Shown here: positions 34,115-42,929 of the stretch, piece by piece
Layout: every line of letters begins with the position of its first letter
How positions within the stretch are numbered: the stretch's first letter is position 1
Source: Nonomuraea soli
Lineage (GTDB): Bacteria > Actinomycetota > Actinomycetes > Streptosporangiales > Streptosporangiaceae
Assembly: GCF_013761175.1 (NCBI RefSeq)
Contig: NZ_JACDUR010000008.1
Location: forward strand, 1-64,000
Direction: 5' to 3'
DNA length: 64,000 nucleotides
Notes under the pieces: generated by a model
Databases searched by the model: none
The model's input: the letters and a program-made list of their open reading frames with translations, nothing else
Told to the model about the DNA's origin: nothing
Position numbers and translations under genes: made by a program

Positions 34115-36415
34115 ATGGCCGATAGGCTCGGGGACGTGGCGAGCACCTTGAGTTTCCGGCCCCGACCGGGGTCCATCCCCGACGAACCAGGCGTCTACCG
34201 GTTCCGCGACTCGGGCTCCCGCGTGATCTACGTGGGCAAGGCCAAGAGCCTGCGGCAGCGGCTCAACTCCTACTTCGCCGACTTCGCCGCCCTGCACCCC
34301 CGCACCCAGACGATGCTCTCCACCGCCGCCGCCGTCGACTGGACCGTGGTCGGCACCGAGGTCGAGGCGCTGCAGCTCGAATACTCCTGGATCAAGGAGT
34401 TCGACCCCCGCTTCAACGTCAAGTATCGCGACGACAAGTCCTACCCCTACCTGGCGGTCACGCTGGCCGAGGAGTATCCGCGCGTCCAGGTGATGCGCGG
34501 CGCGCGCAGGAAGGGCAACCGCTACTTCGGCCCCTACTCCCACGCCTGGGCGATCCGCGAGACGGTCGACCTGCTGCTCAGGGTCTTCCCGGTGCGCACC
34601 TGCAGCTCCGGGGTGTTCAAGCGGGCCGGTCAGATCGGCCGGCCGTGCCTGCTCGGCTACATCGACAAGTGCTCCGCGCCCTGCGTCGGACGGGTGACGG
34701 AGCAGGAGCACCGGGCGCTGGCCGAAGACTTCTGCGACTTCATGGCGGGCAACACCGGGCGTTTCATCAAGCGGCTCGAGAAGGAGATGCGCGAAGCCGC
34801 CGGCGAGATGGAGTACGAAAAGGCGGCGCGCATCCGCGACGACATCCAGGCGCTGCAGCGCGCGCTGGAGAAGCAGGCGGTGGTGCTGGGCGAGGCCACC
34901 GACGCCGACGTGATCGCGCTCGCCGAGGACCAGCTCGAAGCCGCCGTCCAGGTGTTCTACGTGCGCGGTGGGCGCATCCGCGGACAGCGCGGATGGGTCG
35001 TCGACAAGGTCGAGGAGACCACACCCGCCGAGCTCGTCGAACACTTCCTCCTGCAGATCTACGCCGAGGCCGAGATTCCGCGCGAGGTGCTCGTGCCCTC
35101 GCTGCCGCCCGACGTCGACGCCGTCACCGAACTGCTGGCCGAGCAGCGCGGCGCCCGGGTGGCGATCAGGGTGCCGCAGCGGGGCGACAAGAAGGCGCTC
35201 ATGGAGACGGTCGAGCGCAACGCCAAGGAGTCGCTCGTCCAGCACAAGGTGCGCCGCGCCAGCGACCTGACCACGCGCAGCCAGGCTCTGCAGGAGATCG
35301 CCGAGGCGCTGGAGCTCGACCAGGCGCCGCTGCGCATCGAGTGCTACGACGTCTCCCACCTGCAGGGGGAGAACGTGGTGGCGTCGATGGTGGTGTTCGA
35401 GGACGGGCTGGCGCGCAAGAGCGAATACCGGCGGTTCGCGGTGAAGACCAAGGAAGGCGACGTCGCCTCGATCTACGAGGTGATCCAGCGGCGGTTCAAG
35501 CGCTATCTGGAGGAGAGGTCGGCGACCGGGGAGCTCGCGCCGGATCCGGGGGCGGGCGGGCTGTCGTCCGACGAGGCGGAGGTCTTCGAGTCGGCCGTCT
35601 CCGAGCCCCACCGCGTCACCGGCCCGGGAGGCGGCCGGGCGTTCGAGCGCGGCTCGGCTGGCGCCGGAGAGCGGGGCCGCGACAGCCGTACGGCAGGCGG
35701 CACGCAGCGCACGGGCGCCGAGGGCGGCGCGGCCCGTGGCGCCGCGCCCCAGGATGACGAAGGTACGGCGGGCGGCGCCGGGGTGGTGAGCGGTGGTGAG
35801 CGTGGCACGGCGGGCGGATCGGCCGATGTCGCCAGGGAGCCCGCGCCCGTCGCGGTCGCCGGTGGGGCGGCGGCGCGCAAGCGCAGGCGGCGCGGCGAGG
35901 TCGAGCCGCTCGGCGACGAGGTCGATCGCGCGGCCGGCCCCATCGACCCCGAGACCGGCAGGCCGCGCAAGTTCGCCTACCCCCCGAACCTGGTGGTGGT
36001 CGACGGCGGCCCCGCCCAGGCGGCGGCGGCCCAGCGGGCGCTCGACGAGCTCGGCATCGACGACGTCAGCGTCTGCGGCCTGGCCAAACGCCTCGAAGAG
36101 GTCTGGGTGCCCGGCGACGACCAGCCCGTCATCATGGCCCGTTCGAGCGAGGGACTCTACCTCCTGCAACGGGTCCGTGACGAGGCGCACAGGTTCGCCA
36201 TCACTTACCATCGATCCAAGAGGGCCAAGAGCCTCAAGGAGAGCGCTCTCGACAGCGTGCCGGGCCTAGGGCCGGCACGCAAGCAGGCCCTGCTGAAGCA
36301 TTTCGGGTCGGTGAAGCGGCTGCGCGAGGCGAGCGTCACTGAGATCTGCGAGGTCCAGGGCATCGGGCCCGCGATCGCCGAAGTGATCGTCGCGACTCTG
36401 AAAGGGGAGGGATAG
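34115..36415 (+). CDS. uvrC: Excinuclease ABC subunit C with large low-complexity insertion
   Basis: UvrC makes both incisions in nucleotide excision repair. In this 766-residue protein the GIY-YIG nuclease is near residues 20-100 (PGVYRFRD, VIYVGKAKSLRQRL), the Cys cluster is PCLLGYIDKCSAPC, and the UVR motif is near 230. The RNase-H-like nuclease has CYDVSHLQG and VVVDGGPAQ, and two HhH motifs end the protein. An insertion of about 150 disordered residues (about 465-620) splits the RNase-H-like domain, making it longer than the usual 600-690. ATG at 34115 is used; TTG at 34106 or GTG at 34136 are possible. Confidence 0.94.
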   Translation: MADRLGDVASTLSFRPRPGSIPDEPGVYRFRDSGSRVIYVGKAKSLRQRLNSYFADFAALHPRTQTMLSTAAAVDWTVVGTEVEALQLEYSWIKEFDPRFNVKYRDDKSYPYLAVTLAEEYPRVQVMRGARRKGNRYFGPYSHAWAIRETVDLLLRVFPVRTCSSGVFKRAGQIGRPCLLGYIDKCSAPCVGRVTEQEHRALAEDFCDFMAGNTGRFIKRLEKEMREAAGEMEYEKAARIRDDIQALQRALEKQAVVLGEATDADVIALAEDQLEAAVQVFYVRGGRIRGQRGWVVDKVEETTPAELVEHFLLQIYAEAEIPREVLVPSLPPDVDAVTELLAEQRGARVAIRVPQRGDKKALMETVERNAKESLVQHKVRRASDLTTRSQALQEIAEALELDQAPLRIECYDVSHLQGENVVASMVVFEDGLARKSEYRRFAVKTKEGDVASIYEVIQRRFKRYLEERSATGELAPDPGAGGLSSDEAEVFESAVSEPHRVTGPGGGRAFERGSAGAGERGRDSRTAGGTQRTGAEGGAARGAAPQDDEGTAGGAGVVSGGERGTAGGSADVAREPAPVAVAGGAAARKRRRRGEVEPLGDEVDRAAGPIDPETGRPRKFAYPPNLVVVDGGPAQAAAAQRALDELGIDDVSVCGLAKRLEEVWVPGDDQPVIMARSSEGLYLLQRVRDEAHRFAITYHRSKRAKSLKESALDSVPGLGPARKQALLKHFGSVKRLREASVTEICEVQGIGPAIAEVIVATLKGEG

Positions 36416-36420
36416 GTCCC

Positions 36421-37284
36421 ATGAGCGAGCCGGCATTCGTCATCGTCACCGGCATGTCGGGGGCGGGGCGGAGCACTGCCGCCAAGGCCCTGGAGGACTT
36501 GAGCTGGTTCGTCATCGACAACCTGCCGCCGGGCCTGCTGTTCGCCATGGCCGAGGAGGCGGGCCGGGTCAAGCTGGCCGCCGACAAGGTGGCCGCCGTG
36601 GTCGACGTGCGCAGCCTCGCCTTCACCACCGACCTCAACGCCGCCATCGAGGAGCTCGAGGGCCGCGGCGTGCCGGTGCGCGTCGTCTTCCTGGAGGCGG
36701 GCGACGAGGAACTGGTCAAGCGGTTCGAGAACGTCAGGCGCCCGCACCCGCTCCAGGGTGAGGGGCGGCTCGTCGACGGCATCGCGCGCGAGCGCGGCAT
36801 CCTGCGCGAGGTGCGGGCCAACGCCGACCTCGTCATCGACACCTCGTCGCTCAACGTGCACGAGCTGCGCAACAAGATCGTCGCCTACTTCGGCGGCGAG
36901 CAGCGGCCCGGGCTGCGGGTCAACGTCGTGTCGTTCGGGTTCAAGTACGGCCTGCCGGTCGACGCCGACCTGGTCGTCGACTGCCGCTTCCTGCCCAACC
37001 CGCACTGGGTGCCCGAACTGCGGCCCATGAACGGGCTGGAGCCCCCGGTGCGCGACTACGTGCTCAACCAGCGGGGCGCCAAGGAGTTCCTCGACGCCTA
37101 CGAAGAGGTGCTCGGGGTCGTCGCCGCAGGTTACACACGTGAGGGCAAGAGCTACGCGACCCTGGCCGTCGGGTGCACCGGCGGCAAGCACCGCAGCGTC
37201 GCCATGGCCGAGCAGATCGCCGGCCGGTTGCGCGACCGCGGCATGGAGGTCCAGGTCAGCCACCGGGATGTGGGCCGCGAGTGA
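36421..37284 (+). CDS. rapZ: RapZ/YvcJ nucleotide-binding protein
   Basis: RapZ-family proteins bind nucleotide, and in E. coli RapZ is an RNA adaptor in control of glucosamine-6-phosphate synthase. This 287-residue protein has the P-loop GMSGAGRST near residue 11 and the conserved C-terminal region (FGFKYGLP, VDCRFLPNPHW, GCTGGKHRSV). It follows uvrC after five bases and precedes yvcK and whiA in the standard Gram-positive order. Whether it has an RNA role in actinomycetes is not established. Confidence 0.94.
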   Translation: MSEPAFVIVTGMSGAGRSTAAKALEDLSWFVIDNLPPGLLFAMAEEAGRVKLAADKVAAVVDVRSLAFTTDLNAAIEELEGRGVPVRVVFLEAGDEELVKRFENVRRPHPLQGEGRLVDGIARERGILREVRANADLVIDTSSLNVHELRNKIVAYFGGEQRPGLRVNVVSFGFKYGLPVDADLVVDCRFLPNPHWVPELRPMNGLEPPVRDYVLNQRGAKEFLDAYEEVLGVVAAGYTREGKSYATLAVGCTGGKHRSVAMAEQIAGRLRDRGMEVQVSHRDVGRE

Positions 37285-37388
37285 CCGACGTACCCCACGC
37301 CCTCGGCGCCGCTTCCCCCAGCACAGCGGCAGGCACCGAGGCGGCTGCCGTCGCGTGCCCGTTTTCTGGTGATAGTGGCGGAGTTGTG

Positions 37389-38513
37389 ATGGAGGAGCTC
37401 GACAACCGGGCCGCTGCCGTACCCCCTGCGGAAGCCGTATTGAGCGACGCCGGGGCAACGGAACAGGTGGCGGCCAGGCCTGGTGACGGCGGGACGCGGG
37501 GGCGGGACGCGGGCGCGGAGGACAGTGGCGGGCAGGTGGCGGTCGTGCCGTCGAAGGAGCGGCCAGGTCCCGCGCGGGTGAGTGGCGGACCGCGGGTGGT
37601 GGCGCTGGGCGGCGGTCACGGCCTGTACGCCTCGCTCTCCGCCCTGCGCGCCGTCACCAGCGAGCTGACCGCCATCGTCACCGTCGCCGACGACGGCGGC
37701 TCCAGCGGACGGCTCAGGCGCGAGCTCGGCGTCCTGCCGCCCGGCGACCTGCGCATGGCCCTGGCGGCGCTCTGCGGCGACGACGAATGGGGCAGCACCT
37801 GGAGCGAGGTGGTGCAGCACCGCTTCAGGAGCGAGGGCGAGCTCCACGGCCACGCGGTCGGCAACCTGCTGATCGTGGCCCTGTGGGAGCTGCTCGGCGA
37901 CCCGGTCAAGGGCTTGGAGTGGGTCGGCAGGCTCCTGGGCGCCCACGGCAGGGTGCTGCCGATGGCGAGCGTGCCGCTCGACATCGTCGCCGAGGTGGAG
38001 CTCGACGGGCGCATCAGCACGGTCAGGGGCCAGGTGGCGTGCGCGCTCACGCCGGGCCGCGTGCAGTCGATCTCGCTGGTGCCCGAGAACCCTCCCGCCA
38101 GGCCGGAGGCCGTCGAGGCGATCATGCAGGCTGACTGGGTGATCTTCGGTCCGGGCAGCTGGTTCACCAGCGTGCTGCCGCACCTGATGGTGCCCGAGCT
38201 GGCCAGGGCGCTGCACGACACGAAGGCGCGCAGGCTGGTGACGCTGAACCTGGCGCCGCAGCCGGGCGAGACGGACGACTTCTCCCCGCAACAGCACCTC
38301 GAGGTGCTCCGGCAGCACGCTCCCGAGCTGCCGATCGACGTGGTCCTGGCCGACGCGCAGATCGTCGACGACCGGGGCGCGCTCGACAAGGCGGCCGCGA
38401 CAATGGGCGCCAGACTGGTCATGTCGGACGTTGCCGCGCAAGACGGATCGGCACGTCATGACCCACGACGTCTTGCCTCCGTCCTGGACGAGATTTTCCT
38501 CCAGAAGCGTTGA
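37389..38513 (+). CDS. yvcK: YvcK/GlmR-family protein with disordered N-terminal extension
   Basis: YvcK proteins bind UDP-sugars and influence cell-wall metabolism. The core begins at VVALGGGHGLYASL and keeps VTVADDGGSSGRLRRELG, PPGDLRMALAAL and IFGPGSWFTSVLPHL. About 65 residues before the core are low complexity (GDGGTRGRDAGAEDSGG). The ATG at 37389 was chosen because GGAG lies five bases upstream (374 residues). GTG at 37281, which overlaps the rapZ stop by four bases (GTGA), would give 410 residues and remains possible; GTG at 37578 would remove the extension. Family members are usually about 320-340 residues. Confidence 0.88.
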   Translation: MEELDNRAAAVPPAEAVLSDAGATEQVAARPGDGGTRGRDAGAEDSGGQVAVVPSKERPGPARVSGGPRVVALGGGHGLYASLSALRAVTSELTAIVTVADDGGSSGRLRRELGVLPPGDLRMALAALCGDDEWGSTWSEVVQHRFRSEGELHGHAVGNLLIVALWELLGDPVKGLEWVGRLLGAHGRVLPMASVPLDIVAEVELDGRISTVRGQVACALTPGRVQSISLVPENPPARPEAVEAIMQADWVIFGPGSWFTSVLPHLMVPELARALHDTKARRLVTLNLAPQPGETDDFSPQQHLEVLRQHAPELPIDVVLADAQIVDDRGALDKAAATMGARLVMSDVAAQDGSARHDPRRLASVLDEIFLQKR

Positions 38514-38585
38514 TCCTGGTCGTCGCGCCCCAAAGGTGCGAGAGACTGCTGAGGAGCAAGTCTTAGTGGGGGAGGACTAACGCTT

Positions 38586-39566
38586 ATGGCGATGACAGGT
38601 GTAGTGAAGGACGAGCTGAGCCGACTGCCGGTGTTGAAGCCTTGCTGCCGCAAGGCGGAGGTGTCGACGCTGCTGCGGTTCGCGAGCGGGCTGCACCTGG
38701 TCGGCGGGCGCATCGTGATCGAGGCCGAACTCGACACCAACGCCACGGCGCGGCGGCTGATCAAGGACATCGGCGAGGTTTTCGGGCACAAGGCCGAGGT
38801 CATGGTGCTCGCACCCGCCGGGCTGCGCAAGGGCTCGCGCTACGTGGTGCGCGTCTACAAGGACGGCGAGGCGCTGGCCAGGCAGACGGGCCTCATCGAC
38901 AACCACGGCCGCCCGGTGCGCGGCCTGCCGCGCCAGGTGGTCTCCGGCGCGTCCTGCGACGCCGAGGCGGCCTGGCGGGGGGCGTTCCTCGCCCACGGTT
39001 CGCTCACCGAGCCCGGCAGGTCGATGTCGCTCGAGGTGACCTGCCCGGGGCCCGAGGCGGCACTGGCGCTCGTCGGATCGGCGCGCCGCCTGAAGATCCA
39101 CGCCAAGGCGCGCGAGGTGCGCGGCGTCGACCGCGTCGTGGTACGCGACGGTGACGCCATCAGCGCCCTGCTCACCCGCCTGGGCGCTCACGACAGCGTG
39201 CTGGCCTGGGAGGAGCGGCGCATGCGCCGCGAGGTGCGCGCGACCGCCAACCGGCTGGCCAACTTCGACGACGCCAACCTGCGCCGCTCGGCCCGCGCCG
39301 CCGTGGCGGCCGGAGCGCGGGTGCAGCGGGCCCTGGAGATTCTCGCCGACGACGCGCCCGAGCACCTGGTGACGGCCGGGCGGCTGCGCGTCGAGCACAA
39401 GCAGGCCTCCCTGGAGGAGCTCGGCCAGCTGGCCGACCCGCCGCTGACCAAGGACGCCATCGCGGGCCGCATCAGGCGGCTGCTGGCCATGGCCGACAAG
39501 CGGGCCTCCGACATGGGGATCCCCAACACGGAGGCGAACCTCACGGCCGACATGCTCGCGCCGTAA
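38586..39566 (+). CDS. whiA: Sporulation and division regulator WhiA
   Basis: WhiA is a DNA-binding activator of sporulation-specific cell division in Streptomyces and is conserved in most Gram-positive bacteria. The 326 residues start MAMTGVVKDELSRL, with the LAGLIDADG-like domain near residues 20-200 and a helix-turn-helix region near 230-320 (ASLEELGQLADPPLTKDAIAGRIRRLL). GGGAGG about ten bases upstream supports the ATG at 38586. It ends the uvrC-rapZ-yvcK-whiA block. Its presence implies a developmentally complex actinomycete or at least conserved division control. Confidence 0.96.
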   Translation: MAMTGVVKDELSRLPVLKPCCRKAEVSTLLRFASGLHLVGGRIVIEAELDTNATARRLIKDIGEVFGHKAEVMVLAPAGLRKGSRYVVRVYKDGEALARQTGLIDNHGRPVRGLPRQVVSGASCDAEAAWRGAFLAHGSLTEPGRSMSLEVTCPGPEAALALVGSARRLKIHAKAREVRGVDRVVVRDGDAISALLTRLGAHDSVLAWEERRMRREVRATANRLANFDDANLRRSARAAVAAGARVQRALEILADDAPEHLVTAGRLRVEHKQASLEELGQLADPPLTKDAIAGRIRRLLAMADKRASDMGIPNTEANLTADMLAP

Positions 39567-39994
39567 CGCGCCGTGAGGCTGAGACGAACGGGTCGCGCGC
39601 AGGGCGGGCGGCCCGTTGTCGTCTTCCCCGTGGGGTCGTGCGTAAGGGGCGCGGCTCGTTGTCGTCTCCCGCGGGTGAGGGTGATGGCGTAGCCGACGAT
39701 GAGCCCCGCGGCGGGCGTTTGCCCGGGAACCCATGGCAGCCCGTTGCCCGCCGGCAGGGCACGCGCGAGCTCGTCGACGAAGCCAACGGCGACGCTGAAG
39801 GCGGTGGCGGCCAGGAGGGTGGCGATGGCGCCCGCGACCACGCAGAGAGGGCGTCATGCAGGGCGGAGCGCCTCACGGGGCCACGCAAGAGGCCCCGTGA
39901 GGCAGGGCGCCTCACAGGGCCACGCAGGAGGCCGTCGCATAAGGCAGAGCGCCTGACCGTGCCACGCAGAGGCCGTCGTGTAAGGCGGGGAGCC
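39567..39994. other. Non-coding convergent spacer
   Basis: The 428 bases after whiA contain no intact gene. The left half holds a possible remnant of a small membrane protein on the minus strand; the right half is a four-copy repeat of about 40 bases. Short duplicated words such as CCCGTTGTCGTCTTCC and CTCGTTGTCGTCTCCC (near 39613 and 39656) also occur. Confidence 0.6.
39663..39841 (-). pseudogene. Possible remnant of a membrane protein
   Basis: On the minus strand from a GTG at 39841 the frame reads a hydrophobic stretch (VAGAIATLLAATAFSVAVGF), then DELARALPAG, PWVPGQ and a second hydrophobic stretch ending ITLTRGRR, with strong GC at third codon positions. It then runs on without a stop into sequence antisense to whiA and loses protein character. 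This looks like the 5' part of a gene whose end was lost. No family was recognised. Confidence 0.3.
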
Positions 39995-40003
39995 TCACAG
40001 GCC
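39842..40003. repeat. Four-copy tandem repeat of about 40 bases
   Basis: Four units share GAGG-CGTCGTGTAAGGC, then GCGCCTCAC-GGGCCACGCA. They start near 39845, 39889, 39928 and 39970. Copies differ by point changes and small indels. Each can form a small GGC-CTCAC / GTGAGGC stem. The last unit supplies the stop codon (39995-39997) of the convergent membrane-protein gene. Confidence 0.78.
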
Positions 40004-40573
40004 GCCCTCGGGCTTGTGCACCGGCACAGCGGGCTCGAAGGCGCCGCGGAAGCCGTCGTCCGCGTCGGGCGTGGGCTCTGTGGTCTCGACCACCGGCGTG
40101 GCGGCCTTGCCGCGCAGGCGCCGTACCCGCAGGCTCACGATGAGTGCCGCCGGCACGACTCCGGCGGCGAGTGTCCCCCAGAAGTCGCCGCTGGTCATGA
40201 TCTCCGGATAGGTCCGCAGGTAGGCCAGGCCGCGCTCGCCGTAGGAGTGCGTGGGCTGGCCCAGCCGGAACAGCGCGGCGAGCATCGCGACGATGACGCC
40301 GAGCACCCTGGTCACGACGGCGAAGACGACGGCCGCGGCGGCCAGCAGGTAGGTGCGCGGACGCACCGCCGCGACGGACAGCCCGATCACCAGGCCGCCG
40401 AGAGCGCCGAGCACGTAGAGCTCGGACTTCTCCGGCGGGCCGAAGAAGTGAAGCACCGGCGTCGGGATCTGCGGCGCGAAGTAGCCGTAGGCGCCGTAGA
40501 GGGCCATGGCGGCGATCGTCGCCGCCAGCCCGGCTATCAGGCCTCGCAGTAGTCCCGTACTTCGCGCTTTCAT
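39995..40573 (-). CDS. Membrane protein of unknown function
   Basis: The 192-residue protein has about four membrane helices: GLIAGLAATIAAMALYGAYG, ELYVLGALGGLVIGLSVAAV, TYLLAAAAVVFAVVTRVLGV and GTLAAGVVPAALIVSL. Its C-terminal 45 residues are hydrophilic (TTEPTPDADDGF). No family motif is recognised. The ATG at 40573 has GGGGGTG five bases upstream; a longer frame to 40663 lacks one. It is divergent from gap across a 173-base gap. Confidence 0.75.
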   Translation of the reverse strand: MKARSTGLLRGLIAGLAATIAAMALYGAYGYFAPQIPTPVLHFFGPPEKSELYVLGALGGLVIGLSVAAVRPRTYLLAAAAVVFAVVTRVLGVIVAMLAALFRLGQPTHSYGERGLAYLRTYPEIMTSGDFWGTLAAGVVPAALIVSLRVRRLRGKAATPVVETTEPTPDADDGFRGAFEPAVPVHKPEGGL

Positions 40574-40654
40574 CGGCACCCCCGTGCTTAACTCTGACGA
40601 GTCCGGGCACTTTACTCGATCTCTGCAAAATCCGTCCAAAAAAGCAGGCAAAAG

Positions 40655-40666
40655 AGGGTGCACCCT
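40655..40666 (+). promoter_or_regulatory. Perfect 12-bp palindrome upstream of gap
   Basis: AGGGTGCACCCT is a perfect palindrome 81 bases before the gap start, inside an A-rich stretch unusual for this genome. TAGGGT at 40695-40700 may be a -10 for gap. The palindrome lies just upstream of the expected -35, a place for an activator or repressor of glycolysis genes. Confidence 0.45.
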
Positions 40667-40746
40667 GAAGAGGTCTAAACCAATCCGGTTCCGATAGGGT
40701 TCGTGCTTGAGGTTTCAGCCCGCAGATTTCGAGGAGACCGGTTCCC

Positions 40747-41751
40747 GTGAGCATCCGCGTAGGAGTCAACGGCTTCGGCCGCATCGGCCGTAACTTCTGG
40801 CGAGCGGTGGCCGCCAGCGGCAAAGACATCGAGATCGTCGCCGTCAACGACCTGACCGACAACGCGACGCTCGCCCACCTGCTGAAGTACGACAGCATCC
40901 TGGGCCGCCTGCCGTACGAGGTGAAGGCGACCGCCGACGAGATCGTCGTGGACGGCAAGACCATCAAGGCCTTCGCCGAGCGTGACCCCGCCAAGCTGCC
41001 CTGGGGCGACCTGGGTGTTGACATCGTGGTGGAGTCGACCGGCTTCTTCACCGACGCCAACAAGGCCAAGGTGCACGCCGAGAACGGCGCGAAGAAGGTC
41101 ATCATCTCGGCCCCGGCCAAGAACGAGGACGTCACCGTCGTCATGGGTGTCAACCATGACAAGTACGACCCGGCCAGCCACACGGTGATCTCCAACGCCT
41201 CCTGCACCACCAACTGCCTGGCCCCGCTGGCCAAGGTCCTCAACGACGCCTTCGGCATCGAGAAGGGCCTCATGACCACGATCCACGCCTACACGCAGGA
41301 CCAGAACCTGCAGGACGGCCCGCACGCCGACCTGCGCCGCGCCCGCGCCGCCGCCCTGAACGTGGTGCCGACCTCCACCGGTGCCGCCAAGGCCATCGGC
41401 CTGGTGCTGCCGGAGCTGAAGGGCAAGCTCGACGGCTTCGCGATGCGCGTGCCGATCCCCACCGGCTCGGCCACCGACCTCACCGTGGAGCTCAAGGCCA
41501 CCCCGAGCGTCGAGGAGATCAACGCCGCCTACAAGGCCGCTGCCGAGGGCCCCCTCAAGGGCATCCTCACCTACACCGAGGACGACATCGTCTCCGCCGA
41601 CATCGTCACCGACCCGGCCTCCTGCATCTTCGACTCCGGGCTGACCAAGGTGATCGGCAACCAGGCCAAGGTCATCGGCTGGTACGACAACGAGTGGGGT
41701 TACTCCAACCGCCTCGCCGACCTCATCGAGCTGGTGGGCAAGGACCTCTGA
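40747..41751 (+). CDS. gap: Glyceraldehyde-3-phosphate dehydrogenase, type I
   Basis: The enzyme oxidises glyceraldehyde 3-phosphate with NAD in glycolysis. The 334-residue protein has the Rossmann start VGVNGFGRIGRNFWRA, the catalytic Cys in SNASCTTNCLAP near residue 155 and the phosphate-binding TSTGAAKAIG. GTG at 40747 has GAGGAG about nine bases upstream. Its stop overlaps the pgk ATG by one base (TGATG), so gap-pgk-tpiA form one operon. Confidence 0.97.
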   Translation: MSIRVGVNGFGRIGRNFWRAVAASGKDIEIVAVNDLTDNATLAHLLKYDSILGRLPYEVKATADEIVVDGKTIKAFAERDPAKLPWGDLGVDIVVESTGFFTDANKAKVHAENGAKKVIISAPAKNEDVTVVMGVNHDKYDPASHTVISNASCTTNCLAPLAKVLNDAFGIEKGLMTTIHAYTQDQNLQDGPHADLRRARAAALNVVPTSTGAAKAIGLVLPELKGKLDGFAMRVPIPTGSATDLTVELKATPSVEEINAAYKAAAEGPLKGILTYTEDDIVSADIVTDPASCIFDSGLTKVIGNQAKVIGWYDNEWGYSNRLADLIELVGKDL

Positions 41752-42926
41752 TGCTGCAAGACGTGAAGGGTCGGCGCGTCCTGGTACGCGCCGACCTCAA
41801 CGTCCCCCTCGACGGGGACGTGATCACCGACGACGGGCGTATCCGCGCCTCCCTGCCGACCATCAAGGCGCTGCAGGAGCAGGGCGCGAAGGTCATCGTC
41901 TGCGCCCACCTGGGCCGCCCCAAGGGCGAGCCCAACCCCAAGTACTCCCTGGCCCCGGTCGCCCGGCGCCTGCGCGAGCTGCTGGGCGGGCAGGTGGCCT
42001 TCGCGAGCGACACCGTCGGCCCCGAGGCCGAGGCCGTCGTCGACGAGCTCCACGACGGCCAGGTGGCCCTGCTGGAGAACCTTCGCTACAACCCGGGCGA
42101 AGAGTCCAAGGACGAGGCCGTACGGCAGGCGTTCGCGCGGGAGCTGGCGGGCCTGGCCGAGCTGTACGTGGGTGACGGCTTCGGCGCGGTGCACCGCAAG
42201 CACGCCTCCGTCTACGACGTGCCCAAGCTCCTCCCGCACACGATGGGCGGCCTGGTCAAGGCCGAGGTCGAGGTGCTGAAGAAGCTCACCGAGAGCCCCG
42301 AGCGCCCCTACGTGGTCGTGCTGGGCGGCGCCAAGGTCTCCGACAAGCTCGGCGTCATCGCCAACCTGCTGACCAAGGTCGACCGGCTGCTCATCGGCGG
42401 CGGCATGGCCTACACCTTCCTCAAGGCCCAGGGCCACGAGGTCGGCAGGAGCCTGCTGCAGGAGGACCAGCTCGACCAGGTGCGCGGCTTCCTCAACGAG
42501 GCCGTCAAGCGCGGCGTGGAGCTCGTGCTGCCGGTCGACGTGCTGGCCGCCACCCACTTCGCCGAGGACGCCGAGTACGAGGTCGTCGCGGCCGACGCGA
42601 TCCCGGCCGACCGCGAGGGGCTCGACATCGGTCCCAGGACGCGGGAGCTGTTCGCCTCCAAGCTGTCCGACGCGCGCACGGTGTTCTGGAACGGCCCGAT
42701 GGGCGTCTTCGAGTTCGAGGCGTTCGCCGGGGGCACCAGGGCCGTGGCCGAGGCGCTGATCCGGTCCGAGGCCTACACGGTCGTCGGCGGCGGCGACTCC
42801 GCGGCCGCCGTACGGAAACTCGGCCTTCCGGAAGACGGTTTCTCGCACATCTCCACCGGCGGCGGTGCCAGCCTGGAGTACCTCGAAGGTAAGACCCTGC
42901 CCGGACTCGCCGCTCTGGAGGACTGA
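41751..42926 (+). CDS. pgk: Phosphoglycerate kinase
   Basis: The 391-residue kinase makes ATP and 3-phosphoglycerate. Typical segments are VLVRADLNVPLDG near the start, KVIVCAHLGRPKG, and the C-terminal nucleotide loop VGGGDSAAAVRKLG, with GGGASLEYLEGK. The N-terminus is slightly shorter than in many homologues. The ATG overlaps the gap stop by one base. tpiA follows after three bases. Confidence 0.97.
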   Translation: MLQDVKGRRVLVRADLNVPLDGDVITDDGRIRASLPTIKALQEQGAKVIVCAHLGRPKGEPNPKYSLAPVARRLRELLGGQVAFASDTVGPEAEAVVDELHDGQVALLENLRYNPGEESKDEAVRQAFARELAGLAELYVGDGFGAVHRKHASVYDVPKLLPHTMGGLVKAEVEVLKKLTESPERPYVVVLGGAKVSDKLGVIANLLTKVDRLLIGGGMAYTFLKAQGHEVGRSLLQEDQLDQVRGFLNEAVKRGVELVLPVDVLAATHFAEDAEYEVVAADAIPADREGLDIGPRTRELFASKLSDARTVFWNGPMGVFEFEAFAGGTRAVAEALIRSEAYTVVGGGDSAAAVRKLGLPEDGFSHISTGGGASLEYLEGKTLPGLAALED

Positions 42927-42929
42927 CCC

